Below, piece by piece: positions 33,036 through 42,252 of a stretch of 60,165 nucleotides of DNA. The notes below the pieces were generated by a model that had not been told where the DNA came from, searched no databases, and saw nothing but the letters and a program-made list of their open reading frames with translations. Position 1 is the first letter of the stretch. Each line of letters begins with the position of its first letter. This stretch comes from Thermoplasmata archaeon (GTDB lineage: Archaea; Thermoplasmatota; Thermoplasmata; Lutacidiplasmatales; UBA184), in the NCBI GenBank assembly GCA_021827405.1, contig JAKAVY010000006.1:1-60165 (forward strand). Reading direction: 5' to 3'. The position numbers were made by a program, and so were the translations under genes.

Positions 33036-34286
33036 TCAGCGGAGCGCGCCCTTCCACGCCCCCGGGACCCGGGAAGGGTAGGTCACCCGGTCCGCTCCCA
33101 CGGCCGAGGCCAGGCGGGCCACGGCGGCCCGGATCCTCTCCCCGGTGTGCCGGTCTTGAGGGGCACCGGGTTCGGCGTGGACCGCCTGGATGTGGAGGAC
33201 ACCGGATTCCCGGTCGAGGCGCGGATCGATCCGGCCCAGGAACCGGTCTCCCCAGAGGATGGGGAGCACGTAGGTCCCGAACCGGCGCTTCTCTGGAGGG
33301 AGGAACTGCTCCCGGACGTAGTCGAAGTCGAAGAGGCGCCGGGTCCGGGGGATCTCGTAGAGCATGTTGTCGAACGGGGGTAACAGGGAGAGTCGGGGTT
33401 CCCAGCTCCCATCGCCCAGGGTCTGGAGGAGAGGCCGGTCCTCCGCGTGGAGGTAGCGCTCTTCCCGGCGCCGGGAGCCTTCGACGTTCACGGGGACGAT
33501 GGTCCCCTCCTTCCGGAGAGACTCGAGCGCCCGCGGAAGGTCCTGGTAGCGGCCTCGTGGGAAGTAGCGGTGGATCTCCCGGGGCGTGGCGATGCCGAGG
33601 GCCCGGAGGGCGCGTTGGGCCGCTTCCCGTTCGAGCTCCTCTTCCGGCAGCTCCTTCCTCTGGACCGAACCCGGCAGGAACGTATCCGTCAGTCCCCAGA
33701 CGTTCTGGCCCCCCTGGTGCGCGACCACCATCACCTTACCCTGCATGTGCAGGTGGTAGAGCATCTGGGCGACATCGCTGCTCGGGCTCCAGTCCCCGTC
33801 GCGGCGCTTCGTGGTGGGATGGTCCCGGAATCCGCTGAGCGGGAGGGGGCCGTTCCGGAGCTCGGCGAGCATCCTCCTCCTAAGGTCGGAGCGCTCGCTC
33901 AGGAAACGCTGGTACCGGGCCCGCTGCGCCCCCCACGACCGGGTCAGCGAATACGGGTATCTTCGCATCAGGGAGTAGTACAGGGGGTAATCCTCGGTGA
34001 GGACGAGGGAGGCGATGGGGGTCCAGTGGAGCATGAGGCTCTTCTCCTTCCAGAGCATCCGTTCGAGCCCCGCGGGATCGAACCTCTCCAGGCGGGCCCA
34101 CAGGGAAAGGAGGTGCGAGGGGGCCACGATGGGGACGGGGTCCCATTGTACGTAGGCCAGGTCCCGGATCACGGAGAGCGCGTCCGCGCGGGTCCCCCTC
34201 AAGAGGGGCGCACCCCCAAGGTGCTGCTTCGTCACGACCAGCCGCCGGGCGGTCTCCGCGCTGATGGACAGCGGGGTCTCGCTCAT
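33036..34286 (-). CDS. YcaQ/AlkX-like winged-helix DNA glycosylase
   Basis: A 416-aa HTH_42 (DUF1006) protein. YVQWDPVPIVAPSHLLSLWAR corresponds to the family's Q-x-D catalytic segment, and LMLHWTPIASLVLTEDYPL and PPFDNMLYEIPRTRRLFDFDY are further signatures. Bacterial relatives unhook interstrand crosslinks and remove bulky alkyl lesions, so a DNA repair role beside XPD is plausible. The ATG at 34286 (MSETPLSISAETARRL) matches the usual N-terminus; the track start adds 14 Arg/Ala-rich residues. Confidence 0.85.
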   Translation of the reverse strand: MSETPLSISAETARRLVVTKQHLGGAPLLRGTRADALSVIRDLAYVQWDPVPIVAPSHLLSLWARLERFDPAGLERMLWKEKSLMLHWTPIASLVLTEDYPLYYSLMRRYPYSLTRSWGAQRARYQRFLSERSDLRRRMLAELRNGPLPLSGFRDHPTTKRRDGDWSPSSDVAQMLYHLHMQGKVMVVAHQGGQNVWGLTDTFLPGSVQRKELPEEELEREAAQRALRALGIATPREIHRYFPRGRYQDLPRALESLRKEGTIVPVNVEGSRRREERYLHAEDRPLLQTLGDGSWEPRLSLLPPFDNMLYEIPRTRRLFDFDYVREQFLPPEKRRFGTYVLPILWGDRFLGRIDPRLDRESGVLHIQAVHAEPGAPQDRHTGERIRAAVARLASAVGADRVTYPSRVPGAWKGALR

Positions 34287-34562
34287 GGACGGCGCCGCCG
34301 GGGCCCGCCGGCGGAGGGCTTCCCCCATTGGAGCGGCCCTCTCGAGGCGTTCGAGACGAGCCGGCCAGCCCGAACGGCGGGCACGTCCGGGAAGCGGGAG
34401 GGCCTCCGGCTCCGGGAATCCCGAAGGCAGATCACCGGGACCCCCGCCCCGCAGATGGGGGTACGGTCCTCGGCCGCCATCCTCAGGGTCCGCGTGAGCA
34501 TGCCCGGGAGAGGTCTCGCCTCCCGATAAACGGCGCGGACGGGCCGCTGGGGAGCCGGTCCC

Positions 34563-35153
34563 TCAGCTCCCCGGGGGCTTGCGGTAGGGATGGAATTCGT
34601 CGGCGAGCAACCCGAAGCGCTCCCCCCTCCGGTACTCCCCATCGATGAGCCATTGGTCCCGGTCGAACCCCTCGGACCGGAAGCCGAGCCGGGTCAGGAC
34701 CGCCCGGGACCGTGCGTTGCCCTCGACGATCCCCGTTTCCAGGCGGTGGAGCCGCAGGGTCCCGAAGGCCTCCTCGCAGAGGCGGGAGGCGGCCTCACTG
34801 GCGTAACCGTGCCCCCAGTGCTCTCGTTCGACCCAGTATCCCAGGTGCCCGCGACGGTCGCGCAAGGACCGCACCTCGAGCCCCGCCCCGCCCACCAGCT
34901 CCCCGGTGTCGGAGAGGGTGCAGTGAAGGGGATAGCGTTCCCCCGAGGCGATACCCTTTCGCGCCCGGGCGATGAACTGGCGGGCATCGGCGAGGGTGTA
35001 CCGGGGCCAGAGAGGAAGGGTCCGGGTGATCTCCCGGTTGGAGAAGGCCTTCGCGAGGACACGGGCGTCGGAGGGGCGCGGGGCTCTCAGGAGCAACCGG
35101 GCCGTCCGAAGCGGCAACCGGATCCGGCGCAGACGGACGGGCTCGGGAGGCAT
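34563..35153 (-). CDS. RimJ/RimL-type GNAT acetyltransferase
   Basis: A 196-aa acetyltransferase. TARLLLRAPRPSDARVLAKAF is the common RimJ-like opening; HLGYWVEREHWGHGYASEAASRLC holds the acetyl-CoA motif (GHGYA), and NARSRAVLTRLGFRSEGF is the closing motif. Relatives acetylate ribosomal protein N-termini or small molecules; the substrate is unknown. A TATA-like box 25 nt before the ATG indicates leaderless transcription. Confidence 0.85.
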   Translation of the reverse strand: MPPEPVRLRRIRLPLRTARLLLRAPRPSDARVLAKAFSNREITRTLPLWPRYTLADARQFIARARKGIASGERYPLHCTLSDTGELVGGAGLEVRSLRDRRGHLGYWVEREHWGHGYASEAASRLCEEAFGTLRLHRLETGIVEGNARSRAVLTRLGFRSEGFDRDQWLIDGEYRRGERFGLLADEFHPYRKPPGS

Positions 35154-35177
35154 AGGCGGGAAGTCTCCAGACGGGAG

Positions 35178-35185
35178 ATTATGCT
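35178..35185 (-). promoter_or_regulatory. TATA-like box for the RimJ-like gene
   Basis: GCATAATC on the minus strand, 25 nt before the ATG at 35153. Confidence 0.5.
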
Positions 35186-35289
35186 TTTGCCGGTCCCCAG
35201 GGGGCCCGGTCTGCGCCCACAGGACCGGTCCCCCCCCAACCGAGGGTCCAGCCTCTTCCTTCCGGGGTCGATGGGGTCCTCGGTGGGGA

Positions 35290-36567
35290 TCACCTCTTGT
35301 GCGCCTCGCTCCAGCGCGTCCGGATCTCCCGGATCCGGTCCTGGTTCAGACCGAGAAGGGGATTCAGCGAGGGAAAGAGTACCGGAAGGGTCCCGACGGC
35401 CCAGACCAGCGCTAGGCCTACCAAGAGAGCCCCCAGAGCCTCGGCGGCCCCGCGGAAGGCAGGACCGCCCGCTCCTCCCGACAAGGCAAAGCCCGCGACC
35501 CCGCTGATCAGCACCGCCGAGAGGGTCCACAACATCCGTTTGGTCCACTGGTGGGAGACGCGCTGGAAAGGCGCGATCATTCCGAACCACATCAGTAGGA
35601 TGGTCAGGCCAAAGAACCCCAGAAGACCAAGCATCGCGTGGACCGGGATCTGGGTGAACCGGCCGGTGGAGAGCATCCAGAGCGCGACTGTTCCCCCGCC
35701 GATGAAGAAGGCTGCCGCCGTAACGTGGAGGACCGCTTGGGGTCGGGGGGTCTTCGCCCGTCCCGCGAGGTCGACAAGGATGACCAGGAAGGTCACCGCA
35801 AAGATCATCTCGGGAATGGCAAGAAGGGAAAGTAGACCTTCGGGGTCAGAGGAGGGGATGAGCATCCCGGCGGGGACGAGGATGGCCCCCAGGGGCCCGG
35901 TGACGGTCATCAGGCCGGTCGCGAAGGGAGGCGGATCGGCCGCGAGGGAGCGCGGGACCATCCGAAGCGAGACCGCTCCGATCAGCAAGACGACGTGCCC
36001 TAGTACGAACAGATGGACCCCCGCGATCCACCACCCGAACCCGGGGCCGGTCTGAAAGGCAGAGACCGTGAACAACAACCCCGCCCCCGCGGCAGCCACC
36101 CAGGAGGACAGGAAGAGCGGAATGGTGGAAAAGTCGGCGGGCCTTGCCGGAGGACCAGCCCCGGCAACGGGAGGGGTGCGGAAGGCGCCAGCGAACCGGA
36201 GAGAGATCACCAGGAAAGTGACGGTCAGCAGTCCAGCGGCTAACGCGAAGCCGGTGGCGGCAAAGGTCGCGGGGAGAAGCCCCGATAGCGCGATGAATCC
36301 TAGGAGGGTGCCGGTCTCGGCCACGCCCGCCATTACCGGGTCCCCGGTCCGGGGATGAAGCGGCCGCCTGGCCACGGCCGGGAAGAGATGGAGGGCGAAT
36401 CCGAGGGTCGAAAAGGCGAGGAATCCCATCAGAAGGAGCCAGAGGAAGGCGTCCCATCGAGCTCCCAGTACCCCGGTGTAGGCGATGAACGCCAGCAATC
36501 CCCCGGCGAGCGCCAGGTGTGCCAGCGCGCCGGTCAGGAAAATGCGTGAGGACGTGTGCAAGGGCAT
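35290..36567 (-). CDS. NnrS-like / oxidase subunit I-like 12-TM protein
   Basis: A 425-aa protein with about 12 TM segments and His residues inside or at the ends of helices: FALHLFPAVARRPL, GVHLFVLGHVVLLIGAVSLRMVPR, VLHVTAAAFFIGGG and IPVHAMLGLLGFFGLTILLMW. The HxxxLGH...G..RMVPR pattern resembles NnrS, a heme-copper membrane protein of NO metabolism, and distantly heme-copper oxidase subunit I. The canonical oxidase motif HPEVY is absent, so it is not a terminal oxidase. It opens an accessory island with hemerythrin and HTH_10 genes, consistent with a role in NO or oxygen handling. Family assignment by eye only. Confidence 0.55.
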   Translation of the reverse strand: MPLHTSSRIFLTGALAHLALAGGLLAFIAYTGVLGARWDAFLWLLLMGFLAFSTLGFALHLFPAVARRPLHPRTGDPVMAGVAETGTLLGFIALSGLLPATFAATGFALAAGLLTVTFLVISLRFAGAFRTPPVAGAGPPARPADFSTIPLFLSSWVAAAGAGLLFTVSAFQTGPGFGWWIAGVHLFVLGHVVLLIGAVSLRMVPRSLAADPPPFATGLMTVTGPLGAILVPAGMLIPSSDPEGLLSLLAIPEMIFAVTFLVILVDLAGRAKTPRPQAVLHVTAAAFFIGGGTVALWMLSTGRFTQIPVHAMLGLLGFFGLTILLMWFGMIAPFQRVSHQWTKRMLWTLSAVLISGVAGFALSGGAGGPAFRGAAEALGALLVGLALVWAVGTLPVLFPSLNPLLGLNQDRIREIRTRWSEAHKR

Positions 36568-36769
36568 AGGATAGGCCCGTCCACTCTAGTTCAGGCCCCT
36601 ACCAGGAGGCGTGGGGCCTTTTGAGCTCCGGGGGTCATGGACCGGGGAGGATCGGAACCCAGGACCAGCCGCCCCCGGTCTTGGCCGGGTCTGCTTGGGG
36701 ACCGTAGGGTTGGGTCGGGAGCGGGGCAGCGCCCGGGTCCGCCTGCCGTTAAGGGGTCCCGAGGGTGTG

Positions 36770-36958
36770 TCAGGCCGCTTTCGCTTCGACAGCGTTCGCT
36801 CCCCTTTCCAGCCAAGCCCGGTACCACGCGACCCGGGCATTCAGTTCTTGGGCAAGGCGAGAAGGGTCCTCGTCCTCTGCCTCGTGCCGGCGGGCCATTC
36901 CCGGACCGTCCGTCTCCCGGGTCTTGTCCGTCTCGCGGAGCGCTCGGAAAGCCTCCAT
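36770..36958 (-). CDS. Small helical protein (62 aa)
   Basis: The ATG at 36958 follows AAAGGAGT with a 4-nt spacer, one of the clearest ribosome binding sites in the window. The 62-aa product ends in an amphipathic helix, RLAQELNARVAWYRAWLERGANAVE. The track's 93-aa version starts in front of this site. No family was recognised. It lies between the NnrS-like gene and the HTH_10 regulator on the same strand. Confidence 0.5.
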   Translation of the reverse strand: MEAFRALRETDKTRETDGPGMARRHEAEDEDPSRLAQELNARVAWYRAWLERGANAVEAKAA

Positions 36959-37075
36959 CGGTACTCCTTTCCCCCTCTCGTTCGGGGCATCTCCATGAAC
37001 GCCCCGGTCGGGATAGGGGTCCCGTCGAAACCTTTCGGAGGGAGGCCGCACTGAGGAAGTCCCGGGGACCCGAGG

Positions 37076-37798
37076 CTAGGCCCGTCCTTCGAGGATCTTC
37101 TTCTCGATGACCGCAAGGGTCACGGAGAGGGTGGAGATGGCCACCCCTATCCGTTGGGCCAGGTCTGTCAGGGAAATGCGCCGGGGGACGTCAAAGTACC
37201 CCTCGACCATCGCGCGGTGGAGGATCTCCTGCTGTCGCGGCGTGAGCAGGGGGGACCCTCTGGGTACGGGACCGTGATGGACCGCCTCCACTCGGACCCC
37301 GCTCGCCTGACGTTGCAGCTTCTTCAGCAGCTCGCGGACCCTTCCCTCCGGTCCGACCACGGTCCATGTCGCCACGCCCTCCTGGACCGGAAAGGGGAAG
37401 TGCCGAAGCAGTTTCAGCTCCTTCAGAAGCGGGAGGAACGTCCTTCCTCGGAAGGTGACCCGAAAGATCTGTGCCCCCCCGGCGGCATCGATAAGCTCCA
37501 GGTCGTGGACGCCGGGCAGCCCACGGATCTCCTCGCTCCAACCCCGCCCCTGAGAGGGGGGGAGCTGGACCTCGAGCATGGTGAGGCCATTCCCAAGTTC
37601 CATGCGGTCCATGACCTCTGCATGGACGTCGGGATGGGCCGCGGTGAGCGCCTGGAGCCAGAGACCTGTCGGAAGGGTAACCCGGACCCGGCAGGCAAGG
37701 ATCGCCTGCTCCCGGCCCTCGGCGGCAGCTTCCTTCAAGCTTCGCGGGAGGGAGGCCTTCATCGCTCTTCCTCGGTCCCTTCGACGGGTCCCCGGCAT
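37076..37798 (-). CDS. HTH_10 (bacterio-opsin activator type) transcription regulator
   Basis: A 240-aa protein. The last ~55 residues are the HTH_10 domain: LTPRQQEILHRAMVEGYFDVPRRISLTDLAQRIGVAISTLS. The N-terminal ~170 residues (RVRVTLPTGLWLQALTAAHPD..., LLKELKLLRHFPFPV) resemble the sensor-like N-terminal region of Bat-family archaeal regulators. It is divergent to the DUF488/hemerythrin/NDH-2 genes and probably controls the island. The ATG at 37798 or 37762 (MKASLPRSL) could be the start. Confidence 0.85.
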   Translation of the reverse strand: MPGTRRRDRGRAMKASLPRSLKEAAAEGREQAILACRVRVTLPTGLWLQALTAAHPDVHAEVMDRMELGNGLTMLEVQLPPSQGRGWSEEIRGLPGVHDLELIDAAGGAQIFRVTFRGRTFLPLLKELKLLRHFPFPVQEGVATWTVVGPEGRVRELLKKLQRQASGVRVEAVHHGPVPRGSPLLTPRQQEILHRAMVEGYFDVPRRISLTDLAQRIGVAISTLSVTLAVIEKKILEGRA

Positions 37799-37985
37799 GA
37801 TCTCTCGGAACGTGCACCCGGGGCGGACCCAGCGGGCCCACAGTCGAGGTCGACAGGCCTAATGTAACCACCGGGGCTTCCCCACGAAAGCTCTAGCCCC
37901 CTCCTCCAAGGTCTAAGAGGCATTCTTGGGGAGGGAGCCAGAGATCATGACCGCCGGAAGTGAGACCCTTCGAGGGGGGGCAACG

Positions 37986-38336
37986 ATGATCAGAACGAAG
38001 CGAGCCTATGAACGCCCTTCCCCCGAGGATGGGAAGCGGGTCTTGGTCGACCGGCTCTGGCCCCGGGGCCTTACCAAGGACCGGGCCAAGATAGACGAAT
38101 GGCGGAGGGACCTAGCTCCGAGCGAGGACCTCCGCCGTTGGTTCGGGCACGACCCGGCAAAGTTCCCGGAGTTCCGGTCCCGGTACCGGGTGGAACTATT
38201 GCGGCAACGCAACGTGTTGGCAGACCTCGTGTGCGCCGCGGAGCGAGGGGTGGTCACGTTGGTGTACGCCGCCAGGGACACCGAGCACTGCAATGCGACG
38301 GTCCTGAAGGAGCTGCTCGACGAGAGCCTCAACTGA
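37986..38336 (+). CDS. DUF488 family protein
   Basis: A 116-aa protein with the DUF488 signatures MIRTKRAYE, GKRVLVDRLWPRGLTK and the DLRRWFGHDPAKFPEFRSRY block, ending in the Cys/Asp-containing YAARDTEHCNA. The internal ATG at 37986 matches the family's normal N-terminus; the track start at 37926 adds 20 unrelated residues. Function of DUF488 is not established; in other genomes it often sits with hemerythrin or redox genes, as here. It is the first of three plus-strand genes with 12- and 10-nt gaps. Confidence 0.88.
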   Translation: MIRTKRAYERPSPEDGKRVLVDRLWPRGLTKDRAKIDEWRRDLAPSEDLRRWFGHDPAKFPEFRSRYRVELLRQRNVLADLVCAAERGVVTLVYAARDTEHCNATVLKELLDESLN

Positions 38337-38348
38337 AGGAGAGCGGAC

Positions 38349-38801
38349 ATGGAGGAAGGGCCGGCGCCGGGGGCCGGGGCGGAACCGGTCGCCCCCCTTG
38401 GCGAGCGGATGGAGAGGGATCATGACCGCCTGAACGACCTTTGGGACGAGGCGCGCCGCCTCTGGCCGGAGGACCGGGGGAGATCGACCCCGCTCTTCGA
38501 AGCCTTTCGGACCGGGCTGCTGCACCACATCCGAGAGGAGGAAGAGTTCATGTTCCCATTGTACGAGAGCCGGAACGCGGCCTCGGCGAAGTACTTGACC
38601 GACTTTCTCCGGGAGGAGCACGACCAGATCCGTTCCGAGCTGGAGTCGCTGCTGAGGAAGGTCCTGGCGGGCGTAGCGGACTTGGAGCCGGAGAACACGC
38701 GGTTGACGAACGTGCTGTGGGCCCACAACACCCGGGAAGAGGGGCTCCTCTACCCCTGGTTTGACGAAGACCGGACGGAAGGGGAACGGCTCGCCCCCTA
38801 G
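38349..38801 (+). CDS. Hemerythrin-like HHE-domain protein
   Basis: A 150-aa four-helix protein with a complete set of diiron ligands: MERDHDRLN (His ~25), LLHHIREEEEFMFPLYE (His ~60 and Glu), REEHDQIRSELE (His ~94) and HNTREEGLLYPW (His ~125 and Glu). Such proteins bind O2 or NO or sense iron. GAAGGAG lies 9 nt before the ATG. Downstream by 10 nt is the NDH-2-like flavoprotein, a possible electron donor. Confidence 0.88.
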   Translation: MEEGPAPGAGAEPVAPLGERMERDHDRLNDLWDEARRLWPEDRGRSTPLFEAFRTGLLHHIREEEEFMFPLYESRNAASAKYLTDFLREEHDQIRSELESLLRKVLAGVADLEPENTRLTNVLWAHNTREEGLLYPWFDEDRTEGERLAP

Positions 38802-38811
38802 GGGGAAGGCA

Positions 38812-40017
38812 ATGCCCGGGGAGTCCCCAAGCCCCCTGCCGACAACCGGGCCCCTGGTGATCCTAGGGGCCGGTTACGCTGGGGTCACCCTGGCCCAGGG
38901 CGTTTGGCACAGGACCAAGGGGAGCCTACCGGTCATCCTGGTAGACCAGAGCCCGTTGCACGTGCTTCGCACGGAGCTCTACGAGATCGGGAAGATGGCC
39001 CTGGTCCAGGAGGATTCCCCCTGGGCCCTCCCTCTGGAAACGATCTTTGACCGGACCAACGTGCGCCATCAACTGGGCCGGGTCCAGGCCATCGACCTGG
39101 TCCACCGCAAGGTCAAGCTCGACTCCGCCGATGTCCCATTCGGTACGCTCGCGATCTGCCTGGGGAGCCAGCCCGCTTCTTACGGAGTGCCGGGGGCCTT
39201 GGTGCACGCGCACCAGGTATACGGGCTGGAGGGGGCCCGGCGTCTCGCGAGGGCGATCCGGGAGGTGGAGACGGCTTCGGTCCAACTCCAGGGAGAGCGG
39301 CGCCCCCGCTTCGTGGTCATCGGAGGAGGGGCCACCGGTGCTGAGTTGGCCGCGGACCTGGCCATGACGGACTGGCCCAGCGTTACCCTCCGATCCGCAC
39401 GCGCTCCTGAGATCCTGTTGGTCCCGGGGGCGCTGCCGTTCCTGCTTGGCCTTCCCCCTTCCGTGCAGCGTCGTGTCCGCGAAATGCTTCAATGCGCGGG
39501 AGTCGGCTTCCTCTCAGGGATCAATGCCACCGGTGTCGAGCCGAGGTGCGTCCTCTTGGAGGACGGGACCCGACTCGTGGCGGACCTCGTGGTCTGGGCC
39601 GCCGGTGTGGAGGCGCCCGAACTCGTGCGTGCCCTGCCCGTGCCCCATGGGAGGGGAGGGCGGATCTCGGTCAGCAGCACCCTCGAGGTCCCGGGTCACC
39701 GGGGGATATTCGCCGTCGGCGACGTGGCCGAGGTCCTCGACCCGGTCACGGGCTTGCCGGTCCCTCAGACCGCGCAGGCCGCCATCGCCGAGGCCCGCAC
39801 CGCGGCCTACAACGTGGTCGCCCTTCAAAAAGGAACGAGGCCCCGCCGTTTCCGGTATCAAGAGATGGCCTCGATCCTCGCGTTGGGGTCCGGACGTGGA
39901 GCGGCGTCGGTGAAAGGGCTCCCGCTCTGGGGACGGCCGGCCTCTTGGCTCAAGAAGCTGGTCCAAACGGAATACGCGCGATCCATCCGACGTGGAGAAC
40001 CGTCCCCGTACCTGTGA
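38812..40017 (+). CDS. NDH-2-like FAD/NAD(P)H oxidoreductase
   Basis: A 401-aa flavoprotein of the type II NADH dehydrogenase / sulfide:quinone reductase superfamily. LVILGAGYAGVTLAQ binds FAD, RFVVIGGGATGAELAADLA binds NAD(P)H, LVVWAAGVEAPELVRAL and GIFAVGDVAEVLD complete the FAD site. The conserved SQR cysteines are absent, so NADH dehydrogenase is the better reading. A short C-terminal tail (WLKKLVQTEYARSIRRG) may attach to the membrane. The ATG at 38812 follows GGGGGAAGG; the track TTG at 38761 overlaps the hemerythrin gene. Confidence 0.85.
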   Translation: MPGESPSPLPTTGPLVILGAGYAGVTLAQGVWHRTKGSLPVILVDQSPLHVLRTELYEIGKMALVQEDSPWALPLETIFDRTNVRHQLGRVQAIDLVHRKVKLDSADVPFGTLAICLGSQPASYGVPGALVHAHQVYGLEGARRLARAIREVETASVQLQGERRPRFVVIGGGATGAELAADLAMTDWPSVTLRSARAPEILLVPGALPFLLGLPPSVQRRVREMLQCAGVGFLSGINATGVEPRCVLLEDGTRLVADLVVWAAGVEAPELVRALPVPHGRGGRISVSSTLEVPGHRGIFAVGDVAEVLDPVTGLPVPQTAQAAIAEARTAAYNVVALQKGTRPRRFRYQEMASILALGSGRGAASVKGLPLWGRPASWLKKLVQTEYARSIRRGEPSPYL

Positions 40018-40516
40018 GCGCTCTCTTCGCGGGACCTTCGGTCCGAGCTGCGCGGCCGAGCCTGGAAGGGGTGAGGGGGCCCTTGCGGCAGAACAGTCTG
40101 AGCAGGAGCGGGCCTACCAACGGGGTTGCCTGGACGCGCCAACCGAAGGAGGCCTTCGGTGCCGATAGGAGCGGTCACGGAGGGTCTCCCGAGGTCCCGG
40201 GTTGCCTTGCGGGTCTCGTTCTTCGGCTCAGAGGGATGGCACCTCCTCGCAGCCGTGGAGGGGAAGAGCCCCGATCGGATGGCTTGGGTTCCGGTGGACC
40301 GCCCGCGCCCCCCCACCCGGTCGGCTCGAGGGGGGGTCGACCTTCCGGTCCCCGGGACCCGCGGCGGGCGGGGGGACCCCTACGGCCGCTTCGGTTAGGT
40401 TCGGTACGGCTCCTTGACCTCTCCTGTGGTTGCGCAGCCGGGGCCTGAAGCGACCCGCGGGTCGAACCTTCTCCCGGCCACGTCGGAGGGTACGCGGGGG
40501 AGCGCCGGACGCCGCT
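40018..40516. other. Non-coding gap in the island
   Basis: About 500 nt between the convergent NDH-2-like and FNR-type genes. All ORFs here have Arg/Pro/Gly-biased composition and no family motifs. No promoter or repeat was recognised. It may hold decayed coding sequence or terminators. Confidence 0.4.
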
Positions 40517-41308
40517 TCACTCCTCCGATTCGCCCCAGCGATCGACAAAGATCCGGTCCCTCCGGCCTTTCAGCTGGAGGGAAAGCGCCTGCATCTGGCT
40601 GACCATCGGGTTGGACCCGCAGATGTACACGTCCGCCATGGAGAGGTCCGGGAACCGGCCGCTCACCGCTTCCTCCACATGGCCGACCGCCCCCTTCCAG
40701 GATCCGTCTGCCGGCGGCCGGGAGATCACCGGGACAAAGTGGAACGTGGGCCAGGCGGCCGAGAGCGCACGGAGCTCCGTGTGGTAGACCATCTCCGCAG
40801 CGTATCGGTTCCCGAGGAACAACCACACGGGCGTTTCCGGGCGGTCACGGCGCAACAGCTCGAGCATGGGAACAAAGGGCGCGAGGCCGACCCCCGTCGC
40901 CACGAGCACCACGATCCGACCACCAGGGTCCTGAAGGACGAACCTCCCCAACGGGGCCAGTGCCATCAGAGACGGTCTTGCCGCGGGCGAGAGCCCGCAG
41001 AGGTAGGTCGACGCGAAGCCGTGCGGGACCTCCTTAACGAGAAGCGACACCCTCTCATGACGTTCCGCGGAGGAGAAGATGGAATAGGAGCGGGTGACCG
41101 ACCGACCCTCCCGTTGCAGGTAGAATGTCACGTATTGGCCTGGAAGGAAGTAGAGCGGGTCGGTCGGTGGCAGATCGAACGTCAGCACATGGATCGCCGG
41201 CGCAACCTCCTCATTCGATACCAGGGCGAGCGACCGACGATGGGGGGGCTGACCCGAAGGCAGCGGGCCTAGGGCAGGCTGGGGAAGAGGTAGAGCATCA
41301 GCCGTCAT
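40517..41308 (-). CDS. Ferredoxin-NADP reductase-type flavoprotein
   Basis: A 263-aa FNR-superfamily protein. RSYSIFSSAERHERVSLLVK is the FAD-binding RxYS motif, VVLVATGVGLAPFVPMLELL the NAD(P)-binding GTGxAP-type motif (here ATGVGLAP), and WLFLGNRYAAEMVYHTEL and DVYICGSNPMVSQMQ the closing motifs. It passes electrons between NAD(P)H and a one-electron protein, as in reductases that serve flavohemoglobin or ferredoxin. No 2Fe-2S domain is present. Inside this island it could reduce the hemerythrin or cupredoxin partners; that is inference. Confidence 0.88.
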   Translation of the reverse strand: MTADALPLPQPALGPLPSGQPPHRRSLALVSNEEVAPAIHVLTFDLPPTDPLYFLPGQYVTFYLQREGRSVTRSYSIFSSAERHERVSLLVKEVPHGFASTYLCGLSPAARPSLMALAPLGRFVLQDPGGRIVVLVATGVGLAPFVPMLELLRRDRPETPVWLFLGNRYAAEMVYHTELRALSAAWPTFHFVPVISRPPADGSWKGAVGHVEEAVSGRFPDLSMADVYICGSNPMVSQMQALSLQLKGRRDRIFVDRWGESEE

Positions 41309-41676
41309 CGGGATCTACCTCGCGCCCGTCGGTCATGCCCCCACACGGGAGGCGGCCCTTTCCCGAGGGCGGGGAGTGAACGTTCGTCCGCCAGAGTCTC
41401 ATGGCCCTTCCCTCCCTGGAGAGGCCACGGACTGCCCAAAGCCGATCACCGAAACGTTTCGCAGCGAGGGCATCCCCCCCGTCTGTCCTACGCCCAGGGG
41501 AGCGACGGGAGGCCGCGGCCCCCCGGGCGGGACGATGGGTCCTCTGGCCCCTTCGCGTCCGTCTTCTAGCGAAGCTCTGGTGACCCCGCGTCTCCGTCCT
41601 CTGTCCCGGCCGGGACCCGGGAAAGGTCACCAGAGCGGGTGAGGTAGATCCCCTGACCTGAGCGCGGAGGCACCCA
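41309..41676. other. Non-coding gap in the island
   Basis: Roughly 370 nt between the FNR-type gene and the hemerythrin-like pair. ORFs on both strands are compositional artefacts. It should contain the FNR gene promoter, but no clear TATA-like box was identified. Confidence 0.35.
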
Positions 41677-42252
41677 CTAGGTCCGGTAGGTGCCGTCGAG
41701 GAACCGTCCAATCCTCACTTCGAGCGCCTTCCGCGTCCCCGCATGGTCTTCGAACCGGCTCTGGAGAAGCCTCTGGGCCCCCTCCGGGATCGCGGACCGG
41801 AGACAGGCGAGCGCATACGCCTCCTCGTATTGGACCGCCTCATAGTCCCGGGTCGCGAGCTCGAGGATCCCCCTTCCCACCCGAGCCTGGGCGGCCGCAT
41901 CGCCGGTGGCCCACAGACGGATGTCGCGCAGAAGCTGCTGGGCCCGGTGGCACATCTCGCTGTGATTGGTGCTCATGTGGCCCAGGTGTATGGCACAATC
42001 CCCCCGTGTCATGGGCTCCACATCGGGCCTCAGGTCCCGGTCCTCTTCCCCCACGTGGACCCGGTGCAGATAGGCGTCCAACAGCGAAACCCCGATCAGA
42101 GCGCTCCGCGGGTCCACGGGTTGTCCCGAACGGAGGCGATCGCCCATCTCCATCAACCGCTTCAACAGCGGCTGTACGAACGCGTGTTCCTGGCTGAGCT
42201 CCGCCAGAGGGCCGCGGGGCTCTGGGATCGCGGTTTCGCCTTGAGCGCTCAT
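41677..42252 (-). CDS. Hemerythrin-like helical protein, second of a paralogous pair
   Basis: A 191-aa helical protein. Candidate metal ligands are LSQEHAFVQPLL (His ~23), LLDAYLHRVHVGEEDRDL (His/Glu ~62-70), HMSTNHSEMCHRAQ (His ~90-100) and YEAVQYEEAYALACL, where the final His of HHE proteins is replaced. It is clearly related to the preceding gene: LATRDYEAVQYEEAYALACL aligns with LATKDHETTVYEGDYPLSCL. The genes overlap by ATGA. A diiron role is plausible but the ligand set is incomplete, so sensing or structural roles are possible. Confidence 0.7.
   Translation of the reverse strand: MSAQGETAIPEPRGPLAELSQEHAFVQPLLKRLMEMGDRLRSGQPVDPRSALIGVSLLDAYLHRVHVGEEDRDLRPDVEPMTRGDCAIHLGHMSTNHSEMCHRAQQLLRDIRLWATGDAAAQARVGRGILELATRDYEAVQYEEAYALACLRSAIPEGAQRLLQSRFEDHAGTRKALEVRIGRFLDGTYRT

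Noticed and set aside
36641-36679. tRNA-like hairpin: ACCGGGG and CCCCGGT with a T-loop-like GGTTCCGATCC on the minus strand
   Set aside because: The loop is only 25 nt and the T-stem does not pair, so it is neither a tRNA nor a clear tRNA-derived attachment site.
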